A stretch of 64,000 nucleotides of DNA from Aspidapion aeneum (lineage: Eukaryota; Arthropoda; Insecta; Coleoptera; Brentidae). The notes under the pieces were generated by a model. That model did not search any database. It was not told where the DNA came from and saw only the letters and a list, made by a program, of their open reading frames with translations. The stretch spans positions 2,603,477-2,667,476 of the forward strand of contig OY755045.1 in assembly GCA_963576565.1 (NCBI GenBank). Direction: 5' to 3'. Every line of letters begins with the position of its first letter. Within the stretch, counting starts at the first letter, position 1. Positions 10,616 to 46,600 of this stretch are shown here, in pieces. The position numbers and the translations under genes were made by a program.

Positions 10616-11230
10616 GAACTTCCATAAAGCATTAAAATTTATTTGCGATTGCAAAAAGATTACCCCTACGCCCCCTCTCATTTTCATTGAGACTCCGTTC
10701 CTCTCTATCGTTAAAAGACAGTAATACTGCAAAATATGAACAATCAAAAGAAAAAGCGGTAATTTCAAGTATTTATCATAACTACACTAAAGAAAAAAAT
10801 TAAAAATCAAAACATTTACAAACTAATAAGAACCTCATTTTGAAATTGGTATTGGAGAACTTGGCTATACTTTTATCTCAATTATTTTTACGGAATACCG
10901 TTGTTGTTATCATAATTTGTTATTCTATTCAGAATACTTATTGCATAAGACTAAAATAATACTAAACCGTTACTTACTTCTTGGACAATGAAGTTCCATT
11001 TTTTTCGCATCAGTGTGGAAGACTTTTTGCACATCACAAAATATTGTGATCAGTGCTCATAAAAATATAAATCTAAGCAGCCATGAATGTCAATGCAACT
11101 TCTATGTTCCCAGAATGTTCAATTGTTTCTCAAAACTTGACGTTTAGTTTTAATGCTTTCTCCCCGCGAGTGCCTTGGTTTTTAAGGTTTTTTACGTTTT
11201 TAAAGTAAAGTGAGATCTGATATTAAAAAA
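10616..11230. other. upstream region of the coiled-coil gene
   Basis: Includes a fragment of the palindromic MITE family of 3344-3710 at about 10785-10925. The remainder up to the first ATG at 11231 is the likely promoter and 5' UTR of the coiled-coil gene. I see no convincing TATA box or initiator. Confidence 0.4.
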
Positions 11231-35089
<23,859 letters not shown>

Positions 35090-35223
35090 AAAATATTCAT
35101 ATGTAACCCAATTTTATAAAAATCAATCTTTAAAATTTAAACAGATATAACCATAGGTTTTTTAGTTTAGTCATTAAATAGTTCTGAGTTATTTAATTTT
35201 GCGTTATTTATTAACAGTTTAAA

Positions 35224-35452
35224 AATAAAATCAATTTAATGTTATTGAAAAAATGTTACAGTGTGTTACAGTTTTAGTTTTAAAATAATTTCTTTAGTTT
35301 AGTCAGAACCTATTACTTATTCTCATGGTTTTTTTTTAAATAATCCATCTTCTTAAAAAAACCTTTGAAAGTTTTCAGTAGGTCCTTTAATGAAAAATAT
35401 GTTTAAAACTAGAGTGTGTTACTGTGTTGTTACTAGTTCTTAACTTAATAAA
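35224..35452 (+). terminator. polyadenylation signals of the coiled-coil gene
   Basis: AATAAA at 35224 and 35447, 135 and 358 bases after the stop, in AT-rich sequence. Confidence 0.5.
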
Positions 35453-35629
35453 AATTCTGAATTTGTATACTTTTATTTTATTTCACACTTATTGATCTAA
35501 AATTTTTGGCAATTAATTTTTAAAGATTTAAACTTTTGAACTCTTCAATTTTAACTCTTTGTAGCTACCAACTTATAAATTTTAGTTCTTTTGAAATTTA
35601 ATTTTCTTCCATCCTTAAACATTAACATA

Positions 35630-36655
35630 TATTAGAGTAAAACAGGAAGACTCATACTCAAATTTAAGAGAAATTCAAGCAGGCGTGCCCCAGGGTAGCG
35701 TACTAGGCCCTTATCTATACTTATTATTCACTTGTGATATCCCAAAGCCAGAAAATTGTCACTTAGCAACATTTGCCGATGATAATGGTTTATTGACGGT
35801 AGAAAAATCTATTGAAAAATGCATAGAAAAACTTCAGGATGCAGTCACCCAAGTTCACAGTTGGACCACAAAGTGGCGAATAAAATTAAATTAAACCAAA
35901 TCAATTCATGTTGATTTTACAAACAAAAATATAAATCACATACAAATAACAATTAACAACATTCCAGTACCATATTCGAATCAGGCAAAATATCTAGGTA
36001 TGACACTTGATGCCAAATTGCGCTGGAAAGCACATGTTAAGAAAAAAAAGAAGAACTTGAGATAAGGTATAGAAAAATTAACTGGCTAATTGGAAGGAAG
36101 TCCAATTTAACAATTCATAATAAGTTACTGCTTTATAGACAAATACTGAAACCAGTATGGACATATGGTATTCAACTATGGGGTTGTGCTAAAGAGAGTA
36201 ACATTCTAGTTGTACAGAGATTTCAAAATAAAGTATTAAGAAACATTGTGAATGCACCTTGGTACGTTCGAAATAGTGACCTTCATCGAGATCTAAAAAT
36301 CGAAATTGTAGCAGAGACTATGAAAAAGTACGCAAAAAGCCATGAAGATAGACTCCATCGGCATGTGAATGTGGAAGCAATTCAGCTTCTAGACAATACT
36401 ATGCTAGTTCGAAGACTAAAAAGAGTGAAGCCGTTTGAGCTAGTAAACTAAGTGAATTACACATAAAACAAAATAATGCTATAAACACAACACAATTGTG
36501 AGTTACAGCTAAACAAAGCGTGGAGAACTGTTGAGTGAACCCTAAGTTTAAATCTGACTTTTCTAGTAAATTAAGTTAAAACAAAATTGCTAATTAGTCT
36601 TACTGACTAGATTGTAATAAAAAAACACAGTGTGTTTGACAAATAAAAAAAAAAT
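35630..36655 (+). pseudogene. Jockey-like non-LTR retrotransposon, 5'-truncated
   Basis: IQAGVPQGSVLGPYLY (motif B) and CHLATFADDNGLL (motif C) at 35670-35800, then [24 protein letters not shown] and the C-terminal frame 36248-36451 ([20 protein letters not shown] ... [15 protein letters not shown]). Stops at 35892 and near 36060 break it. The 3' UTR ends in AATAAAAAAAAAA at about 36645. The same 3' region is found, minus strand, at 51452-53392 and 53400-55210. Confidence 0.8.
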
Positions 36656-36832
36656 CCTTAAACTTTACAATATTACATACTTTTTATTTAAATAAAAAAC
36701 AAACAAACCAAGGCTAATGAGGCTTTATACAGTGCCTAATTTAAGTCAAGTGGTACTTTATTTGTGCAGTAAAACGTTATAAATATTGCAGCAGGTACTG
36801 CTCGTAAACGAAGTGGTATAAATTTCATATAC

Positions 36833-38450
36833 CGGGTGGGCTAAAAAAAACCGGACAATTTTTTTTTCATTTTAACTTTTCAACTATTTAATCCATTTTA
36901 ATGGATAAACTGCACCTGGCAGAGAATTAATATGAGTTTTAACTAAATCTATTTTTTTGGCCGCCGTCTCAAAACCCAAGATGGCGGACGACATTAAAAT
37001 GTACCCTTCAAAGATGCTCGTTTTTTCTTATGTTGCGAACATGTTTTAATTATTTTTCTAAATTAGTAAAAAAACTGCATTCTTGCCGCGCCCAACTAGA
37101 TACGAATCAACAAAATCGGTTTAGTGGTTCTAAAAAATATCATTTTTTTTTCAACCATTGTTTTGCATATTATACGATTGCCTTGCCAATCATGTAAATT
37201 ATTTCCTTATAAATTCATTACTACTGAGCCGATTTTAATGAAATAAGAAATATCCTGGTTAGAATTGATTTTAGCTTACACATATACTATACTATAGTAG
37301 TGTGAGCTATGGTGATCCTAATTTTTTCGAGAAAAAAAAAGTTGCTCCGATTTCAAAAATTTTTATATATCTTTGCGTTTCAGATGATTTTGAAACTTTT
37401 TTGTTGCGCCGTCTGTCTGTATGTCTGTCTGTCTGTAACGACCAACGCGCATAACTCAAAAACCGCTTGGCCGATTTTAATAAAATTTGGTACCTAGGCT
37501 GGGTTTTGGACCGAGATGGTCTCATTTAAAAATGAACAAAATCCACCGAACACAAACCAAATAAAAGGGTAGGGGTAGATTTCAAAAATTAGAGTTTATG
37601 GGGAAATATGGCGTGTGTGATATCAAACGAAAAGTAATTGAGTCTGGAGTTAAACAAAATACATTTTAATTTATTTTAAAAAAAGGGTGGGGGTATATTT
37701 CAAAAATTGGAGTTTAAGTGAAAATATGGCGTGTGTGATATCAAACGAAAGGTAATTGAGTCTGGAGTTGAAAAAAAATACATTTTAGTTTTTAAAAAAA
37801 GGGTAAGCGTAGATTTAAAAAATTAGAGTTTAAGTCAAAACATGGCTTGTGTGGTATCAAACGAAAGGTAATTTAGTCTGGAGTTCAATAAAATATACTT
37901 CAGTTTTTAGTTATATTAGCTTTCAAGTAGATACACTAAAACTATAGTACCCAGTGTGAGCTTATGTGCCCATAGATTGGCAGAGTATCTTTTTAAAGAT
38001 AAGGATTAAAGGTTATCGTCATCTTAAAATTTAACCATTTTACCGATTTTATCACTTTGTACCTTGTTAAGCCGGAGAAAAGTAGTGTTTTTATATAAAT
38101 TAAAAGAAAATTTAATTTTGAAGAATCAAGTATGATTCTGTCCGCCATCTTCAATTTTCAGAATGTTTTTCATTTCATCAAAATCGGTTTAGTAGTAATA
38201 AATTTATAACGAAATAAATGCAGAAATTATTGGCAAGGCAATCGTATAATATTTAAAACAATGGTTGAAACAAAAATATATTTTTTTAGAACCATCGAAC
38301 CGATTTTGCTGATTCGGACCTCGTTAAGAATAAACGAGCATCTTTGAAGGGTACAATTTAATTTCGTCCGCCATCTTGGATTTTAAGATGAAAGACAATA
38401 AAATATATTTGGTCAAAACTATGATTAGTTTTCTGCTAAGTCATGGAATA
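36833..38450. mobile_element. long palindromic element hosting hairpin copy 5
   Basis: CAAGATGGCGGACGACATTA and ATGCTCGTTTTTTCTTA in the left arm, inverse (TAAGAATAAACGAGCATC, CGTCCGCCATCTTGG) in the right arm. The arms extend over about 300 bp each. Confidence 0.65.
37271..37993. mobile_element. terminal-hairpin element, copy 5
   Basis: Same family, with only a few GTCT units, nested in the palindromic element 36833-38450. Confidence 0.8.
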
Positions 38451-38464
38451 AATAAGTTATTTCT

Positions 38465-39080
38465 TCGATGCCCCACCATACTGCAACTCGGTGCTTTTGT
38501 TGATAAGCTGTATAGTTTTTTAAATATGAATTTTCAAAATTTGACCATTTTCGTCTTATGGGATTCCCTACCCTAAAATTAGCTAAATGACGTTTTTTCG
38601 AATCTTAACTCAAGGTGTGGTTTTTTTGTATCTCTATGGCCCCACCATACTGCAACTCAGTGCTTTTGTTGAAAAGCTGTATAGTTTTTCAAATATAAAT
38701 TTTCAATGTTTGACCATTTTCATCTTATGGGATTCCCTACCCTAAAATTCGCTAAATGACGTTTTTTCGAATCTTAACTCAGGGTGTGGCTTTTTTCTAT
38801 CTCTATGGCCCCACCATACTGCAACTCGGTGCTTTTATTGATAAGCTGTATAGTTTTTCAAATATTAATTTTCAAAGTTTGACCATTTTCGTCTTATGGG
38901 ATTCCCTACCCTAAAATTAGCTAAATGACGTTTTTGCGAATCATTCAAGGTGTGGTTTTTTTGTATATCTATGCCCCCACCATACTGCAACTCGGTGCTT
39001 TTGTTGATAAACTGTATAGTTTTTAAAATATGAATTTTGAAAGTTTGGCTATTTTGGTCTTATGGGATTCCCTGCCCTGT
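38465..39080. repeat. tandem array, ~170-bp unit, 3.6 copies
   Basis: CCCCACCATACTGCAACTCG recurs at about 38470, 38640, 38810 and 38985, each followed by GGGATTCCCTACCCTAAAAT. Confidence 0.85.
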
Positions 39081-39089
39081 GTTCTGTGT

Positions 39090-39222
39090 GTGTAATAAAA
39101 ATGGGTACCTAATTATTATTATTAAGCGTTTAGATATACTATTTAAATGTAAATTTTGTTTTTATATATTTGTAGCTTTTTGTAGCTAATAAACTCCATT
39201 CAATTCAATTCAATTCATAAAC
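39090..39222 (+). mobile_element. 3' tail of a CR1/Jockey-type element, (ATTCA)n
   Basis: TAATAAACTCCATTCAATTCAATTCAATTCAT near 39186-39218 is the typical short-repeat 3' end of a non-LTR element. No coding part remains. Confidence 0.5.
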
Positions 39223-39599
39223 ACAAAATTTATTTCCCTCCTTTTAGTGGAAGCTATTCCCTAAGGCCACTAATTTTTTTAGTTTAAGAGTTTACCAATA
39301 GATGGCAATCATCAATTTGATACGTGCGAGTGAACTACAAAGAACTCCCCTACTTGGCAAAAAACATCTGTGCGTCGTGTCACTTGTCATTTTTCCTTTC
39401 AGGCATTCATAAAAAAAATGAAACGTGATTTCGCAGTTTCTAGGGATTCTTTCCATATTTAACTTTTTTAGTGGTGGATTTGCTACTTATAGGAAAAGGT
39501 AAGAAGACCTATTTCACTGCCTATTTTTAGAAATACATTGCAGAAGAGAACTATTAATTATACAAGCTTCCATAAAGTGTCAAAGGCCTTCATCCACCT

Positions 39600-40320
39600 A
39601 CTTCTAGCGTGGCTCAAAAATGAATAATTATCTCCAACTTTTGGGAACGGCAAAGCCGAATTGAAGGCCAACTTTACCAAACGGCAAAGTATAAATCGGG
39701 AGTAAAGGCACAAGTATGGTGCTAAAGGTTTTCACAGGTTGTAGCCTTGAACCTATTAACTGGCAGATTTTTTTTTTTGAAGTTGCTTTTTTGTTAATTG
39801 TTACAATTTGTAAAGTTGTTGGTTGATATACATCAACGACCTAGTATGTCTCAAAATTTTAGGAGAATTCATGCTTTTTGCAGATGTCACATCTATTCTG
39901 TGGCATCAAAGACCCATTTAGTAAACTAAAGTAAACATGTACTCTTAACCCCTGATTTATAAGTTGCCGTTCACGGTTGACGTTCACAGTTCGTAGACGG
40001 ATTTTAGCATTTATAGGTTGCCGTCTTCCGTTCGGTAATAAGAACACCTAAAAAAATAGTTTTTTTGTTTAAAATGGAGCCTCTAACCTTTTCTGACTTA
40101 GCTTTTGTCATAAACAAAAAAAAAATAAAAGGAAAATACAAAAATAAACCAACTTAAGTGTGACATATGTGGCCGACTATAAATCTCTAATGGTGAAAGA
40201 TAAAGATCAATTATCTCCAACTTTCGCAAATGGCAAGGCCGAACTTTGCTCAACTTTAACGAATGGCAACTTATAAATCAGGAGTAAAGGTTATAGCATA
40301 CATGACAAAAAAGGTTTAGG
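39600..40320. repeat. inverted and direct repeat cluster
   Basis: Segments with ATTATCTCCAACTTT and ACGGCAA..TATAAATC.GGAGTAAAGG occur at about 39628, inverted at about 39945-40035, and again direct at about 40210-40290. Confidence 0.5.
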
Positions 40321-40463
40321 AACAAAAACAACAGAGTTTTCATACCAAAAAATTTATTTAGCATCTAGCTAGGACTCTCTATTCGTAGGCAAAGATTTAA
40401 CCCTCAAAATCAGTGCAGAACAACACTTAACATAAAGATAAGGTTGACATTTTAACATAATAT

Positions 40464-42663
40464 GGGTCATTCCATATCAAATCAACCAAAAAAAGGGCAC
40501 TTTTTGTTTTGACCATCTCCGATTTTGATGAAATTTGGTACACTGGTTTTTGCCATGAAAAAAACTCGCCATGAAAAAAATCCAAAATTTCAGATTTTTT
40601 GGATCAGTAGTTTTGAATTTATGAATTTTTGAAAATCAAAAAATTTACCAATTTGGGTGCTGCAGGCCTTCAGAAAATCAACAATATCTCCGAAACCACC
40701 CATACTAGACAATCGAGTCATGGCTTGTTTTAAAGATCTTTGAAAGGCCTTTTCAACGATGTGCCACACTTATCCCTATTTTCAAAAAAAAAAATCCAAA
40801 ATTAAAAAAAAAAAAAATTCAAAAACTCAAAAGTACTTTTTTTAATTTTTTTCAAAAAAATATATATTTTTTTTCAATATTTTTCCAACATATTCAGAAA
40901 AATTTAGAGTGGAGAAATAATGGGTTCTATTTTTTTTAAAAATTAAAAAAAAACCCTTACAAAAAAATCCCATATAAAAACTCCATTTAGTGAGTGTTTT
41001 TAATACAAAGACGAGTGATATCTTGTTTTAAAGGTTTTTTAAAGACCTCTGCAACTATTTTACACTTAAAACTTTTTCTTGAAAAAAAAATTAAAATTTT
41101 GGGAAAAAAAATCGATTTTTTTCTAAAAAATTTTTCAAAATTAAAAAAAAAACATTTTTAAAAGCAGGTAATAGTATTTTTCTAGTGTTTTTTTAATAGA
41201 ATATTCTAAGCTGTAAAAATGGTAAGTAATTTTCCACCCATATTATTTTGAATAAATTGATATAACTTGTCAATTCCTGCAAGTTCTTCTACTTCAAAAT
41301 TTTTGCAAAGATTTGTTTAATCCTGCAAAATTTTTGGGCCCGCCTCTATCAACTATTGGTCTCCCTCTACCATACAAAACTAGTTCTGACAGGAAAAAAT
41401 AATAATATTTCGAAACTTCTTTTGCGACCTGCATGAAATTGTTTTATTTTCAAATTTGTGTTTTACTTGCAAAATGGCACAAAATAAAGATAATCAAAAA
41501 AAAATTCACTAAGTCAAGAAGAAAATATTCAAGACCTTATTGCAACTGGTGCTCTATCTTCAAAAGAACTAGAGCATATTGACACTGGGTTTGTTACAAT
41601 TGAATATGATGGATTTTGGTGTTTGGGATGCATAATTGGAAAAAACTTGGAAAATGGCGAGGTCAAAGTTAGCTTTTTGCATCCTCATGGTCCCTCTCCA
41701 TCCTTTTATTTTCCGAGCCGAGCAGATACATTGACCATAGACCTGAACTCCATTTTCCGAAAAGTGAATCCTAGCACAGCTACAGGTAGAACATATACCT
41801 TATCTGCTGAGGAAATGACGGATTCCACAAATATTTTGAGAAGAAAGAAAGATTAGATAACTTTTTTTCGTTTAACATTGTTTATTCAAAATCTTTCTAT
41901 GTACCTAGTAAGTTTCATTTAAGTTTTTTCCTTGTGATAAAAATAAAAGAAAATTAAACCCTGGCTGAGACTGAATTATTATATGTCCTTTTTAAAATGA
42001 AAAAAAAAATCAAAAACTTATTATTTTTTCTAAAACTTAATTTTTTTTATTTTAATTTTTTTTTCAAAAAAAAGTACTGACTGATAAATAGTTAACAAGG
42101 TCTTTAAAAGATCTTTAAAACAAGGTATCACTCGTCTTTGTAGTAAAAACACTCACTTAATGGGGATTTTATGTCAGATTTTTTTTGTAAGGGTTTTTTT
42201 GAAAAAAAAATAAAAATAGAACCCATTATTTCTCCACTCTAATTTTTTTCAAATATGTTGGAAAAATGCTAAAAATATATATATTTTTTTGAAAAAAATA
42301 AAAAAGGTACTTTTGAGTTTTAAAAAAAATATATTTTTTTTTTCAAAATTTTGGATTTTTTTTCTTCAAAATAGGGATATGTGTGGCACATCGTTGAAAA
42401 GGCCTTTCAAAGACCTTTAAAACAAGCCATCACTCGCTGCTCTAGTATCAGTAGTTTCGGAGATATTGTTGATTTTCTGAAGGCCTGCAGCACCCAAATT
42501 GGTCAATTCTTTGATTTTCAAAAATTCATAAAACCAAAAGTACTGATCCAAAAAATCTGAAATTTTGGATTTTTGAGTTTTTTAAAAGAACCAGTGTACC
42601 AAATTTCATCAAAATAGGAGATAGTCAAAACAATTGACTGGTTGATTTGATATGGAATGACCC
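40464..42663. mobile_element. 2.2-kb element with very long TIRs and an internal ORF
   Basis: GGGTCATTCCATATCAAATC at the left and its inverse at the right. Arms of about 750 bp (40464-41200, inverted at about 41950-42663) surround an unrelated centre with a coding-like segment. The target duplication is not clear. A smaller relative is at 43738-44480. Confidence 0.75.
41497..41856 (+). CDS. unidentified element-borne protein fragment
   Basis: Open frame reading LSQEENIQDLIATGALSSKE and then FVTIEYDGFWCLGCIIGKN, EVKVSFLHPHGPSPSFYFP, FRKVNPSTATGRTYTLSAEE and a basic end before TAG at 41854-41856. The protein looks real: varied composition, regular secondary-structure pattern, far less AT-rich than its surroundings. 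The YDGFWCLGCI..GEVKVSFLHPHGP stretch resembles a small beta-barrel reader fold, but that is my impression only. No in-frame ATG is visible upstream (a stop lies just 5'), so it may be a spliced exon or truncated. It sits at the centre of a palindromic transposon, suggesting the element's own gene or a captured host exon. Confidence 0.5.
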   Translation, partial: KKNSLSQEENIQDLIATGALSSKELEHIDTGFVTIEYDGFWCLGCIIGKNLENGEVKVSFLHPHGPSPSFYFPSRADTLTIDLNSIFRKVNPSTATGRTYTLSAEEMTDSTNILRRKKD

Positions 42664-42839
42664 TAATGCATCCCTATGATGCATAGTAGCTTTGTCTGAA
42701 CAAACATATTAAATATCCAAGGCCAACTTTAAAAATACTTGAAATATTATATAACAACAACACATGTCTAAATTATTATTTTGGATTATTGTAAAATGTT
42801 TCAATTAAATTTTAAATTTAAGAAATGTTTAAACAACTA

Positions 42840-43127
42840 AAGTCCTTACAGCAGTTACACTTTTGTGATTTTGACATGAAATAAACTTATTTCTTAACAA
42901 CAAATTTATTAAAAAGTAAATATGTCATGTTGGTATAAAATTAAATTTAAAACTGTCATTGCCTCTGGATAAAAAGATGCTGACTGTAGCTTGACAAAAA
43001 AAATGCACAAATAAAAACAAACAAAGACATGCTATTTTTTAGATTGTTTTTTGTTGCTGTCAGTATGCATATGATAAATAAAGAAGTCAGAAATGTCACA
43101 AAAGTGTAACTACCTTTGTCAAGGACT
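42840..43127. mobile_element. palindromic MITE, AGTCCTTACAGCAGTTACAC ends
   Basis: Left arm AGTTACACTTTTGTGATTTT, right arm the inverse (TCACAAAAGTGTAACTACC ... CAAGGACT). A related copy, split by a family A element, spans about 46100-46975. Confidence 0.65.
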
Positions 43128-43144
43128 ATCCCTCATATGCACTG

Positions 43145-43185
43145 CATCCCAGGGTATATTACAGTGCATCCCAGGGTATATTACC
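43145..43185. repeat. short tandem duplication
   Basis: GCATCCCAGGGTATATTAC occurs twice in direct succession (period 21-23 bp). Confidence 0.7.
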
Positions 43186-43536
43186 ACAAAGAAACATCTT
43201 TGTGTTATTACTGCCTGCCTATTCAATTATTGGAACAAAGCCAGGCAGTATTTTGACAGTTTTGCATTGTAAGATGACATCTGATCTTTTAAAATTAGGC
43301 CTTTGTTTTATAAGAACCAGAATAAACACTCTTCTTTTACTAAAGGTAAACAAACCACTTATTTTTAACATCAACTTTGTTATGTAAATTTAGGAATTTT
43401 AGTTACTCCCACTATTCCTTGTGTGTAGACATTGCTTTCATAAATCAATTTTGAGATAAAACATTTTCAGAAATGTTTAAAAAAATTAAGAAAATACAAA
43501 ACCCAGCAGATTATTATGCTTATTATTTTTTGTTAG

Positions 43537-43622
43537 ATTTCATGAACTTGAACGATCTTGTATCAGAGTTTTCCCAAACACCACAACCTGATAGACAATG
43601 GGTGCCTCTCATCACACAGCAG
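43537..43622 (+). CDS. UVRAG: UVRAG exon 1 or 2 (start uncertain)
   Basis: Encodes [20 protein letters not shown] and VPLITQQ, donor GTAAAA at 43623, phase 0. ATG at 43542. The preceding TGTTAG could be a splice acceptor. Confidence 0.65.
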
Positions 43623-46600
43623 GTAAAATTTAAAAACAAAAAAGTTTAATCATAAGTTTTTACTTTTGCCACATGAACTTTGCAGAAAAATTGTATAGGT
43701 TATAATTTGTTTGCATTAGAACAACAATTTAATTGTTGAGTCATTTCATATGAAATCAACCAAGGGTTTGGCAGACACCCTCTCTGATTTTTGCGACACT
43801 TATTTTATTCATAGAGTAGATAAAAAATCTAAATTTTTGGTCTAGTAGTTTTTTTGTTATTAATTTTAAAAAATGCAATATGCAAACATGTAAAAATGGT
43901 TGCTTTTTGAAGTGAAACCCATAAGAATCAAAGTTAAATGCTATGGAATGAAATAAGTTTTACAAAAACCAGGAGAAACCAAATAGCTTTAATAAAAAGT
44001 AAATTTTTGAAGGGAAAAATCATGTCATAAAATGTTTTTTTATTTTTTTTACCTAAACCCATAATTTCTCCATCTTGAAATTTGTTCAGTATCTCACCAA
44101 AATATTGACGAAAAATATATATTTTATATATGGCGTTTTTGAAAAAAAAATGTTGTTTCAAAAATTGTATTTTTAAAGTATGTCATGTGACACATCCTTT
44201 AAAAGGTCTTTAAAATACCTTTTCAACATGGTATCACTCAAAGATTTCTGTAAAGTAGTTTTACAGATATTCCTATTTTTCTATACCTATGTAAGAACAA
44301 AACTTGGTAATTTTTTAATTTTCAAAAATTAATGAAAAAAAACCACTTGGTCAAAAATTTTCAAAATTTAGGTTTTTCATCTACTTTCTGAATAGAATAA
44401 GTGTACCAAAAATTATTAAAATCGGGAAGATCAAAATCCAAAGTCACTATTTTATTGGTTGATTTCATTTGAAATGACCCATAGCTCCTAAATCGCTGAG
44501 CCGATTTTCATGAAATTTTCAGCTAAAATAGTGTAAAATACTGTACAGAGCTGATTAGGTTTTGTTCAAAATCCATTAATGCTAATGACAGTTTAAAAAT
44601 TGAAAATATGCTAACTTTTCAATGGAGCATCACATCAATATCCAGTTTTCAGAATATGGCAATTATTTATGTCATTACTAAAAACTTCGTAGGAGCTTTC
44701 GTTTCTGAGATATTTACAAAAACTGTTTTCATGGCTGATATAGCGTGGAGTTCACTTGGAGTGTGCTGATGTGCAAGTGTTGTTTGATTGAAAGCCATCC
44801 AACAACAGTGCATGTGCATCTATTTATTTTTAGATGATGTTTTCGAAATCCTTATGTAGCTACTTTAATCTGGGATACCCCTTTATATCTTTAGCTTCGT
44901 CTCCGGCACCTCACCCAGATCCAAGTCTTCAACTTGCAGTCAGAACGAAAAGGTAGCTTCTATTTTACTCTTCATCTTTCTTTGACAAGTCCTGCATTTT
45001 ACACCAGTAGAAAAGTAGATGTCAAGAATCCGAGATGGGCTGAACTGTACCTAGATGGGGATAATGGGTTCCTATCTGGAGTGGTAATGAGAATTTGGCA
45101 AACCTTTAAGACAGATTCTAAAGTGATATCGTCGTTTGGTGTCAATTTTTCAGGTAAGTGGGTTACACTTATGGATGTGTGTTGAATGATAGTAGTGACT
45201 CTAGTGACAATGAAGATAATAATGATTCATGTCGATGGTTAAAAGGCAAAAGGGCATAAGCGACACATTATTTGAAATAGAGTTTTTTTTTTATCTGTGT
45301 CAAATGAGCTATTATTCAGGGTTCTATGATGATTTTTATGGTCATTAAGTCAAATGAAAAAAGAATGTATCCTAGTTTTTTTTTAACTAAGCGACAAATA
45401 ATACTTTAAGTGGCCCTGCTGTGAAGTTTGAAAACTGTCACTTAGACCTTTTACCTTCTGTCAATCTAAGGTTTACTGAAAGTGTTCTGACGTAAACGTG
45501 CAATAGCTGGACATTCGCACAGTACATTTTTGACTGTTTTGTCATCCTCCATACAGAGTCTACATTCAGTCTCGTCTGTTAGTCCCATTCTGTGCATGGG
45601 CACTCTCAGTCGACAGTGACCCCTAAAAAGACCAGTCACTATATGTATCTCGTGTCTGATAAGTCCAATGATGTTCCTGGCTCTGTTTCTACAAGGTCTT
45701 TTAATGAACTCTTTGGAGTGAGCCAGTTTTGGTATATTTATCCAGTATTCTTGGAAGCTATTCTCGATCCAGACGATGAAGATGGTCACATTCTTTCAAG
45801 TCACTCAATATTCACTCAGAGTTAGATACTCTGATTCAGATTGAGTCTGTTAATCATATCTTTGTACATTTTATCTACACTTATCTTACACTTATCTTAC
45901 ACAACAAAAAAGCTGGGAGCCATCGTCTTACGGACAGACATACACACAGACTAAGATAGGTCAAAATACACCCAAATAACACATTTATTTTTCGTCGAAA
46001 ATAATACCTTCTCTAGTCATTGCTGTACAGGCTATGAAAGTAAAAATTTACCAGACCATGGAATAAATATATTTCTTCGATGACCAGACATAGTACTTGC
46101 CATAGGCAGTTACATTTCCATCCTTTTTATTTATAATATGCATTATGCAACCTGACAGCAACAAAAAAAAATCTGAAAAATGACATGTCTTTGAAAGAAA
46201 TATTAACAAATGTGAAATTTAGTATCCGTGAATTTAAAAATCAAACAAGTTTCGTGGCTAATCGGGTAAAAGGGAGTTTTTGTTTCTCTCATATTTTTCT
46301 ATGGGTAGCTTGAAAGCTTAACCTTACGAGGGTCCAAGGTTTAATGGACACCTAATAAGTGTTGATAGTTAACTGTTTCGTCCTTATGGGACTCCTCAGA
46401 ACACTGCTTGGTCAATGTGACACCCTTGCGAAGTTAATTAGATGGTTTTGTCTCTAATCCTATGTAAATAGTAAGAAAACTCTCGCAAGAAGCGCGATCT
46501 ACTGAGATACGAGAGAAGCTAGAACAAGAGCAGGCGAAAATAAACTGCTATACATATCACTCAATGAAATTTCATTGATTAGTATGTATAGCAGATATTA

